Of a DNA stretch of 64,000 nucleotides, positions 10,563 to 19,236 are shown piece after piece. The number at the start of each line of letters is the position of its first letter. The first letter of the stretch is position 1. Origin of the DNA: Dactylorhiza incarnata (Eukaryota > Streptophyta > Magnoliopsida > Asparagales > Orchidaceae); contig JAWHQI010000024.1 of assembly GCA_033032865.1 (NCBI GenBank), positions 682,001 to 746,000 of the forward strand, written 5' to 3'. The position numbers and the translations under genes were made by a program. Below the pieces are notes generated by a model, which was not told the origin of the DNA, ran no database searches, and saw nothing but the letters and a program-made list of their open reading frames with translations.

Positions 10563-12296
10563 TGTTGGAACATACTTTCCGCATCTCTTGGTTTGACAAT
10601 AACAAATCCTATTATATTTGATCATACTTGTTTTGTGTTTATAGTATGCAGGATTCTGTGCTTTCATATCTCCATGGTGTTATGTTGTTGTTTCTACCGC
10701 GGCGTGCTAGAACTACCGCTGGCGCTAGCGGTTCGACGAAATGGAAACCGTTGAGAAGGAAACCGCTGAGAACGAAACTGGGTTCGACGAAAAGATAAGT
10801 GCACTACCACGTAGCGCTAACACTACCGCTGGCGCTAGCGAATCAGAAACCGCTGAGAAGGAAACCACTGAGAACAGAACTGGCGCTAATGTTCATTCGA
10901 CGAAATGTGAGGCAGTTCGACCAAGATGCGTCAGATGAAAAGAGATGTGCTCTACCGCGGAGCGTTAGCACTACCGCTGGCGCTAGCATAAATGGAAACA
11001 ATTGACGAGAAGGAAACAGTGGAGAAAAAGGAATGTCGACGGGACGCTATTTTGGCAAGTACTGTCGCGGCGCGTTAAGGCTAACGCCCGACGGTAACTT
11101 TTGGATGTCCCGCCATCATGATGCTGATTGAGGAGCAAATGAGGAAGGAGATCTCGCAGGAAGGAATAGTCAATCAAGAGTGCAATATCATTATGAAACC
11201 AATCAATCAAGATTTGGAAACTCCAATCAATCAAGATTTAATTAAGAAACCAAAAGGATCATGCAATATCATTATGAAGGCAAGAATATATCATTTTTTC
11301 ATGGGGAATAATGTATTTCCAAAGATAGAAGCCAAACCCACAAAATTGATGATAATAGAAGGAAGGAAACTACTCACCGCTGCTACCGCCCCGCTATAGA
11401 ACTACCGTCGGCGCTAGCTTTCCTGGACAGCAAACCTCTATTTAAGACAACCCAAAAATGAGTTTCGGTGGATGGATTTGGACGAAATTTTCGAGGGCTA
11501 AAAGCCCTAGCCGTCTAGAAAAAAGTGAGGGGTGTTTCCCACTCATCAAAAGAGAGAGTTCTTCAGAGGAGATCAAAAGAAAATCATGCGCAAGGATTGA
11601 AGGCTATCAAAACGGGGATCAAGAAGCCTTCTATCAACATACACATGGAGTGTTCTCGCTGCAACAATCTCTAATCAATTGGAGACATCCAAGGATCTCA
11701 AGAACATCAAAGTGGAAGACTCTCAAGCCACAACGATCGAACCTTTGTAAGCAAAATGACATCTACATTAACGGTTCTACTTAGAGGGGAGTTTTTCCAT
11801 TATCTTATATTGTAACACTTATATTTTATCATTGTAATCGGTTCGTGAATTCGCCACACGGCGACTAGGTCTAGGTAGGACTTAGGGAGGAATTCGCCTC
11901 TTGTTGGCGACTAGGTCTAGGGAGTAGATCTAGGGGGTGCTCGAGGCCTTTCTGGTGATTGATTGGCTAGAGCGGCTTGAGGCCGTATCTGGGGAGAGAT
12001 TGGCTAAAGCCAACCGGTTCGTGGGGATACGAGTCGGTATAGAAAACAAAAAGGGTTTTCATATTATTCGCTTCTATTTCTAGCATCATTGAAATCAGAT
12101 TTTGTAATCAATTTTATAAATGATAATCATGTCTTTTCTTGTTTAATAAAATTGATTTCATTTCTAATTTCATTATCTCTTTAATTTTGATTTAACATTA
12201 CTTCGAACAAAATATCAAAAGCTTTCTATTAAAGTTTAAAGTTTTTAAAACCCTTATTCCCCCCCCCCCCCTTTAAGGGCGCCTACAGATCCAATA
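10563..12296 (+). mobile_element. 5' LTR of Sirevirus-like element A
   Basis: Pairs with 49681-51347. The 3' copy lacks about 26 bp present near 10577-10603. U3 contains repeated ACTACCGCTGGCGCTAGC motifs (10705-10985, 11365-11420). R/U5 carries a duplicated block with GGCGACTAGGTCTAGG (about 11852 and 11909) and a run of C near 12258. The end reads GATCCAATA where the 3' LTR has GATCCAACA. Confidence 0.85.
11438..11446 (+). promoter_or_regulatory. Probable TATA box of element A LTR
   Basis: CTATTTAAG, placed just after the last GGCGCTAGC palindrome. The equivalent site in the 3' LTR is CTATTTAAA near 50489. Confidence 0.5.
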
Positions 12297-12312
12297 AGTT
12301 GTATCAGAGCCA
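12297..12312 (+). promoter_or_regulatory. Primer binding site, element A
   Basis: AGTTGTATCAGAGCCAGG directly follows the LTR. Element B has AGTGGTACCAGAGATAGG at the same place. Both resemble the initiator-tRNA-Met complement. Confidence 0.75.
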
Positions 12313-12349
12313 GGTTATTCCAAATCGGCTTAACAACTGGGAATAATAT

Positions 12350-13395
12350 CGTCTCTTGATCATGATCTCGCTTCTACGAGTGGGGAAAGTTTTAATGTAA
12401 ATGAAAAAGGATTATCACCACCTTTATTTATGGGCAAAAATTATAAATGGTGGAAAATATTAATGAAAATTTTTCTTAAGGGCTTAGATGAAAAAGTTTG
12501 GAATATTACTATTGAAAAGCCATCTAGCGTACTAACTAGAAACGAAATTGTTTTAAACGCAAAATCTATGAATAGTATATTTTGTGCGTTAAATCAAAAT
12601 ATTTTCAAACTTATTTATACAAGCTTGCACACGTCTTCAAGAATGCTCCTCTCATGACGGATCCATGGAGTGCACATCAAGTGGAAGAGAAGAAGAAATT
12701 AAATACTATCTTCGGAAGAGGAGTGCCAAAAAGATGTCAAAGAAACTATAGGTTCAAATCGTGCCTCTCCCGAAAGCATTGTAAGGAAATCAAATTCCAT
12801 TTTTTGTACTTCTATCTCTTCATTACAATTGCTTCAAACTACAAAGTGCAAAATTAAAAAAATTAAAAAATGCTAATAAACATTTGCGCTTAGAAAATAA
12901 AAATTAAAGGAAAAAATTAATGAACAATCAAATTCAAATTTATCTAGTTCTATCCATGGTTCCTTAGTTGAAAACACTACACCTTATGTAGAATATAATG
13001 AATTAAAAGAAAAACACAAGGAACTTGAAAAGGAACTTCTTTTTATAAAAGAACAAAATGAAAGATTATGTTTAGAAAATTCATCCTTGAAAAATGATTG
13101 TGCTAAGTGTAAGGACTATAAAATTGAAATTAAAGAGATGGATGAAACATTTGGTGAATATAGAAATAACTCTCAAATTCATATTGATTCAATTGTTTCC
13201 ATTCTTAAAAACAGCACAATCGCTTATAATAAAGCTAGACATAATCTTATAGTTAAGAATGATGAATTAAAATCAAAAATCAACTTGCTTATGAAAATGG
13301 TAAATACAAATTCACAATATCAAACTATATCTGAAAACAAGTTGAATATGAACATCTTAACTAAGTTTAATAATGGGAGTAAGAAACATAAATGA
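12350..13395 (+). pseudogene. gag: Decayed Sirevirus-like gag, element A
   Basis: The start codon seen in element B (57606) is changed here to ATC at the matching place. Pieces of the capsid domain remain in frame 12430-12657 (GKNYKWWKILMKIFLKGLDE, then the KSMNSIFCALNQN block) and end early. The part encoding a predicted coiled coil remains open at 13087-13395 (MKNDCAKCKDYKIEIKEMDE and the following Lys/Glu/Asn-rich helix). Two copies of this gag, both broken, share the same layout, which argues for one family that lost pol. Function of the intact family is RNA packaging. This copy is not expected to make a protein. Confidence 0.7.
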
Positions 13396-13530
13396 TTTGT
13401 AAATCAAAATCACCATTATTTACAAAATCATGTTTCTCCCAACCTAAAATTAAATGCAAACAAATTTCCTCCAAATTATAAATTCAAAAATCACTTTGAT
13501 CCAAATATTCAAGTAAATAATTATGGAAAT

Positions 13531-13716
13531 TTGAAAACTAAAAATAATATTAAACTAAGGTTTGAATGGAGACCCAAAGTTAAAGATGAAACACAAACTC
13601 CACCCAAAATGGCCCATTCAATCATATCTCCCCAAAAGCAAACACGGTGTATTTGGGTACCCAAAGGAACCGTCGCACCCGGTCCTCTTTGGATACCTAA
13701 ATCTCTCATTCATTAG
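13531..13716 (+). pseudogene. gag: Gag C-terminal remnant with IWVPKG motif
   Basis: A 61-codon frame contains CIWVPKGTVAPGPLWIPKS. The IWVPKG stretch is a familiar mark of the gag-protease border in SIRE/Maximus Copia elements. A matching degraded piece is present in element B (58740-58830). No protease D-S-G site follows in either copy. Confidence 0.6.
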
Positions 13717-13730
13717 TATCCAATCATTTG

Positions 13731-13780
13731 CATGAAGTAGAAATCAACTAAAAAATAAAATATCAATTATCTACTTCATG
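13731..13780 (+). other. Conserved inverted repeat just after gag
   Basis: CATGAAGTAGA at 13731-13741 pairs with TCTACTTCATG at 13770-13780 across a 28-base loop. Element B keeps the same arms (58836-58846 and 58874-58884) with a different loop. Confidence 0.75.
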
Positions 13781-14761
13781 ATATGCTTAATTTGCTTTTT
13801 GTTTTTTTTGTTTTTATTTCTTTGAGCCATCATGATATGATCACTTTATATAACATGTGATATGACTTTCACATATTAAACCAAAATTCATAAATAAATC
13901 AAATTGAATAAAAAGTCATATCATTTTTTTCAAGTGATCTACTTATCCTTTTTATTTTTGTCCTTCAGAATCCATTTCCTAATAGTCTTATAAAAATTGA
14001 AAACTAAATTTGTCATATGATATTATTAAGACTAAATGAAATAAGTGTCAAAATGGATTTAAAAGGTGTATTTTAGGGGTATTAGACTAAATTTATAGAA
14101 TGCGCGAGTTTTGCCTAGGTATTTAATATATTTGCGTCATTTTTGATTACCCCTAGTATGTTAAATCATAATCATGTCTAACCGAAATTGAAAATTTGCA
14201 TGAATATTATTTCACTTATTTATGATCATTTCACTCATGCATATGTTGTGCAAAACTCAAGAACTAAGCTTTAATGAATGTGAACCCATGTACTAAAATT
14301 TTAACTTCTGCAACTTTTTGCGATTTCTTCTCGTCTCTTCACTTCATTAGACAGGCCTTACATTGCACAAACATAATTAATAAAAATTGGAAGCAAAATT
14401 GAAGAAAATCTAGGGTATGTGATTAAAATAAGCACTCTTTGTGAGCTAACGCAGGCGCTAGGATCTAACGTCGGCGCTAGCTCGAGTCTCCGATTTTCTG
14501 TAATTTTAAAATTCTGAAAAATCAAAAAATATATATTATTTTATATGTACTACTCATTTTTGCATCTATGCCTATAATTAATTTTTGAAAAATTAAAATA
14601 CAAAATTACAAAAACCAAATTACAAAAAGAATATTTTTTACTTCCTTCCTTTGGTTATTTGTTTGATTTCTATATGCAAAAATCAAATATAAAAATACAA
14701 AACAAAAACAAGTATGAACAAGTATTTTTTTGAACTTACATTTTCTACTTACATATATCTT

Positions 14762-14850
14762 GCGAAAAGGAGATTTGGGCTATCATCCCATTACATCTCC
14801 GAGTACCGGGCGAACCCCTCACAGGGTAGACCTCGGGAAGTCCAAGATCA
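14762..14850 (+). other. Block shared with the giant LTR
   Basis: Contains CCGAGTACCGGGCGAACCCC and GGAAGTCCAAG. It aligns along its whole length with 31328-31411 and 46711-46793 in the giant LTR element, which is unrelated by terminus and family. Element B has lost about 58 bases of it (near 60440). Confidence 0.7.
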
Positions 14851-15358
14851 AATTATATGAGTTCAAACATTAAATTAAAATTATTTTTCAAAAATATCAT
14901 AAATACTGTATGGACTTTATTGTGAAACTCAAGCATGATTTAATCCATCATTTAGACTTTCTACAATGTTACAATTCATTCCTTCAAACTACTTTAAACA
15001 TTTTCTTTTTCATGCTTTGATACTTCTAAGCACATGTGCATAAATTATATTGTAAAAGTTGTGTAGAACCAAGCTTATCATGCCTCTAAGTATGAGTAAA
15101 TATTTTATGTTTGATAATGATATTTATTCACTCACTTATTTTGGCATTGTCTACATATGTGTTTAATCTAAGAATGCTTGTGTATGTTTTGTATTAGTAC
15201 TTGCACAAGTATCTTACCTACACTACCTTTATTTGGACTTTTAAAAGTTAAGAAAAGTGGTTATGTTTTCATAAATTATATTGGTTTGCAAAATAAGTGT
15301 ATTCGGAGAACTTTGTACAGAACAGAAATCATAAAATGAAGTGACAAAGATAACTCCA

Positions 15359-15419
15359 CCAAGCACTACTTGAACCTCCTAATAAGTCTTAATAAGCGTT
15401 GTGAGGTTGAGCACCTTGG
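15359..15419 (+). other. Structured inverted repeat, type 1
   Basis: Outer arms CCAAG and CTTGG, inner arms AACCTC and GAGGTT, with a loop holding AATAAGTCTTAATAAGCGTT. Same inner arms in element B at 60992-61052. Confidence 0.75.
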
Positions 15420-15491
15420 AAAGAATTGTAAAGTGTCTTGTGCAAACCTTATCTTTCTTTTAAAATAAAAACCACTTACTCTTAAGTACGC

Positions 15492-15536
15492 CGGATCACC
15501 AGTTTCAATATTAAAATAAAATAAAATATGTGATCC
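15492..15536 (+). other. Structured inverted repeat between types 1 and 2
   Basis: GGATCAC at 15492-15498 pairs with GTGATCC at 15530-15536. Both arms are kept in element B around 61114-61157 though the AT-rich loop differs. Confidence 0.7.
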
Positions 15537-15537
15537 C

Positions 15538-15598
15538 CCAAGCACTACTTTGCACCCTGATAAGTCTTAATGAGCATTGTGTGTGCAAAGCACCTTGG
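15538..15598 (+). other. Structured inverted repeat, type 2
   Basis: A paralogue of the inverted repeat at 15359: outer arms CCAAG/CTTGG and loop GATAAGTCTTAATGAGCATT are shared, but the inner arms are CTTTGCAC/GTGCAAAG. Element B copy at 61157-61217 keeps TTTGCA/TGCAAA. Confidence 0.75.
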
Positions 15599-15839
15599 TA
15601 GTTGTACATTTTTTTGTGCATTAAAGTGTGTGTAAGTAAAATTATTTGTGTTTTATTGTGCTCTTTACTTTACATATTTCTTATATTTTTTGATTAAAAC
15701 ATTTGTTTACTCAACTCAAAATACACTTTTGTGCACATCATTATCTTCCATAACACTTCTTCTCATGAGTATTGGATCCTAATGCAAATTTTATACTACT
15801 CTTTATTTATGAAATGCACTAGATAACCTAGCATGCTCT

Positions 15840-15888
15840 CTACAATGTTTTGTATATTTTGAATTTGTGAATTAATATAACGTTGTAG
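15840..15888 (+). other. Conserved inverted repeat CTACAATGTT
   Basis: CTACAATGTT pairs with AACGTTGTAG (one G-T wobble). In element B the arms are perfect (61463-61472 and 61502-61511). Confidence 0.7.
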
Positions 15889-16251
15889 TAATTTCTTTTT
15901 GAAAACATTATTTCATGCTTGGTTACTTTATTGTCAGAATTAAAGATTTTAAATGCAAAATGATTTACAAAAACATCTTTCTTTTTTGAATTTAACTCAT
16001 ATTTCTTCTTATGAATAATCATGATTACAAAAAGATATTTTCTTGTATTTATATAAGTCTTCCGCATCATCACCATATACTCTTACCTTGCGCTTTCATG
16101 CTTATATCAAGTCTTAAATATCAAAATTCAAATTCCTTTTTCAACAAATGGTAGACTTGCTTGGTAAAATTTATGTTGGTTATTCTAACACATATATCAC
16201 TCTTATGCTAAAAACTCTGATCAATTTCAATAAAACTTTGTATGCTAAAAA

Positions 16252-17370
16252 TGTAACATCCCCAGAACAACTAGACCCCTGAAGTGCATTTTGTCATGTC
16301 AAGGTCATGACATTCCTCTAAGAGACTAAAATGGCCCTAAGAACCAAGGTGAATAAGTGAAAATCACCTTGGTGTGCAAATAGCCAAATTTGACTCCATG
16401 GCTTATGACTTGATTTTTGAACTTAAAATGATCAAAGTAACCCCACCAATGTATTACAAACTTAGTTGGAGTACAAAGGACTCAAAAGTCCAATCATGGG
16501 GTCACCAATTGGCCCAAATTGACCAAAGTGCCCTAAAGGTCAAACCTTCACCAATAGGTCCAATTGACCAACAAAACATGAAATTGACTTCACCCCTAGC
16601 CTTATAACATCATAGGGACCTAATGGACCCAAAGGCCCCATCCTAGGGCCATCAATTTGGGGAAATTGGGCCAAATTTCTAAAAAGCCCCAAATTAACCT
16701 AAATGTGCTAAAAACTTAAATTGAACTTCAATTGACCCATTGCGATCAAATTGATCACCCCTAACACACTGGGGCCACTTAGGGAGTCTAATGGCCCCAT
16801 AGTGGACCCTTGGTGTAAGCCAATTTTGAGGAAATTGGGCAAATTACCAATTTGCCCAAATCACCAATTATACCCTTTTAGGTCCTAATTAGCCCCAAAT
16901 TGGCCAAATTAACCACAACAAACCCTTCCTAAACACTAAGGGGATTAAATGAGACCTATATGAGCCAAAGTACACATTCAATCTTGGAGGATTAGGGCAA
17001 GATCACCAAAATGCCCAAATTGCCTCTATAGGCAATTTGGTGCAATTAAGCCCCATTTGACCCCACCTGGACTCAATTCCTCTTGGGATAAGTTCATAGT
17101 GCCTAGCGGAGCAATATGACTCAGTCACATTAAGTGGTGTGAGATTGGATCAAGCCCCAAACCCAAAATCCCAATTTTAGCCTAATTGGGTCAAGTGAGC
17201 CCCAAACCCAAGCTAAGTGGGCTTAACCCAACTCCATAGCCCAAGAAGGTAGCCCACATGATAACCAGCCCCATACATCTGAAAAATTCGAAATTGGGGC
17301 AGAAATTACACATGGAGCTAGGCTTTAATGGGGGAAGAGGACAAGGGGAGGAAAAAGAGGAGAGAATAGG
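16252..17370 (+). mobile_element. Giant 5' LTR, first part
   Basis: Matches 42235-43357. In the first 150 bases I count three differences between the LTRs. From 16380 to 17260 the text is a degenerate repeat on AAATTG, GGCCC and CCAAATT. The 77-codon frame at 16374 occurs in both LTRs and has no domain. The Athila insert follows; atagg at 17366-17370 is its target duplication. Confidence 0.85.
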
Positions 17371-19054
17371 TGATAATGCTAAATCTAATTAGTTTAATTA
17401 GGTTATTTTTAGGTTATTTACTCTTACTTTTTGCTTATTGTTGTTTACCTAAATGCAATTTTGGTTCATTTTCCTATTTTTAGTGCTAACTTAAGTTTTC
17501 TGAATTTTCAGGTCAAAAATGCAAAATTTCCTAAGTCACGCCCTAGGTCACGCCCGTGACCTAGGGCGTGTAAGTTGCTGTTTCCAGTTAAGCTGCTGCC
17601 ACCATAATTCAGAAGATCTGGTCAGACACGCCCAAAGTACATGGCCGTGACACACAAGTCACGCCCGTGACACGCAAGTCACGCCCGTGACCAGCCCGTG
17701 AACAGCTCAGATTCGACCAGCTGACCACCGAATTGGTCACGCCACTGTTACACGGGCGTGCTTCCAGTCACGCCCGTGACTGCCACGTCAGCCAGCCGCC
17801 AGCGCTCATGATCTCCGCCAGTTCCCATGACCGTACTAACCACCGAAATGGTCACGCCCTCAGTCACGGGCGTGACCTAGGTCGTGACCCATCAAATCGC
17901 GTCAGAATCGTGCGCCGAACCTGATCCAAGCCGCAGAATTGATTAAACAATGTCACGCCCCTAGTCACGGGCGTGAATGAGGGCGTGACCGAGGCAGAAA
18001 AATTTCTATAAATTGAAATGACCTCCAAGCTTTCCCCATTCAGTTTTTGGAGAGAGAACTGGTGCTACTACTCTATTTTCAGTGATTTTCATGTCATTTT
18101 ATTCTCTTTCTCTCTCTCTCTCTCTTATTTCAATGCATTTCCTTTTCTAGTTTTCATATGAATGTTGTAATGCCTTTGTAATTTCCTTTCATAGTGTATT
18201 ACTAATGCTTAGTAGGCTTTCCATGCAAATGTAATCTCAGTTGAACTTTTGTTTAATAAAAATTGTATGTTTTTGTTCTCTTAAAATCTTCATCATTTCT
18301 CTCTCCTACCCCTCCACCATGAGTAACTAAATCCTCATAATACTCGATCTTGATGATCTGAGGATGAGTTGATCAAGTTATGATCCTTTAGTCTTCTTTC
18401 ACTTTCTAAAGTGTTGGGCCTTAGATTCACTCTTAATTAAAATTTAGTGGAGCTATATTATCGATATATAATCCCCACCTTTGCTTTCATTCTTGGCTAG
18501 CCGAGAGGCCGATAGTCTGAAGTGAGCACTTAAGAGTAAAGAGAGTTACACACGTTTCTCGAGAGAGAATGACGTAAATCTCCTGGATTGGAGTCAAACC
18601 CAATAGCGGGGTTCACCACTTAAAGTGAGTTGTAGGTATTCGAATACGGGACGAGAGTTTGGTCGGATTTTCCTAAACTCAGTTGGGCATATCTTCGAGA
18701 GAAGCATGTTCAAACTATAGGAACCCCTACGGTCAAGCTACCCTTACTTTATTAAGTTTTAAGTTTGCTTTTGAATTTTGATCAACTTAAGCCGAAGTAA
18801 GTCAAGATCGAGTGCTATTTCTTAATCATCGTTTAGCCGTACTTTTATCCAGCTTTTATTTCAACTTAGCAGACAAAACCTTCAAAAAAAATTATTAAGA
18901 TAAAATAATAGTAATTCGTTTGAGTATAAGTAATCAACGGTTCTCGGATTTTAATACGACACTTGTGTTCCTATACTACAGTTCGATAGGTATACTTGCC
19001 TTCTCGGATTGCTAGTTCGGATTATATTTTGTGCAAGCGGAATTTTAATCACCA
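17371..19054 (+). mobile_element. Athila 5' LTR
   Basis: U3 holds an array of GTCACGCCCGTGAC palindromes (17530-17990) before CTATAAAT at 18006. A CT microsatellite near 18108 is shorter than its partner near 27001. The LTR pair is nearly identical by eye, but the 5' copy has an extra GTCACGCCCTAG unit at the start of the array. Confidence 0.93.
18006..18013 (+). promoter_or_regulatory. Athila TATA box
   Basis: CTATAAAT directly downstream of the palindrome array; same site at 26903-26910 in the 3' LTR. Confidence 0.7.
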
Positions 19055-19060
19055 AGTTTT

Positions 19061-19079
19061 TGGCGCCGTTGCCGGGGAC
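19061..19079 (+). promoter_or_regulatory. Athila primer binding site
   Basis: TGGCGCCGTTGCCGGGGA, the site typical of plant Athila elements, seven bases after the LTR end. Confidence 0.9.
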
Positions 19080-19236
19080 TCGCATTTTGTTGATATTTTG
19101 AAAGAACGAATCTATTACTTTTATCACCTCTTTTTTCTCTCCTCTTTCTTGAAAAACAAAATTAATTCAAAAAAAAAGAGAGACATTTTCTTTTTCGAAT
19201 TTCTCAATCTTATTTTCCCTTCTCTCTTTCTAGTTT

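Larger units (their letters stand above)
13717..16251 (+). other. AT-rich non-coding region replacing pol, element A
   Basis: No coding domain is seen over 2.5 kb, although a full element would have protease, integrase, RT and RNase H here. The stretch is clearly alignable with 58841-61850 of element B, including its inverted repeats, so it is a shared feature of the family and not random decay. The minus-strand 78-codon frame at 15840-16076 is AT-rich and has no domain. Confidence 0.7.

Noticed and set aside
12299..12312. tRNA gene fragments at primer sites
   Set aside because: Only the short 3'-end complement is present, as expected for a primer binding site.
15359..15598. Hammerhead-type ribozyme, because of CTGATAAGTC in the loop
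   Set aside because: The core would need CUGAUGA with a GAAA partner and a cleavage triplet in place; these are not found around the stems.
16374..16607. 77-codon frame, repeated at 42357-42590
   Set aside because: Both copies are the same place in the two LTRs; similarity reflects the LTR pair, with no known domain.
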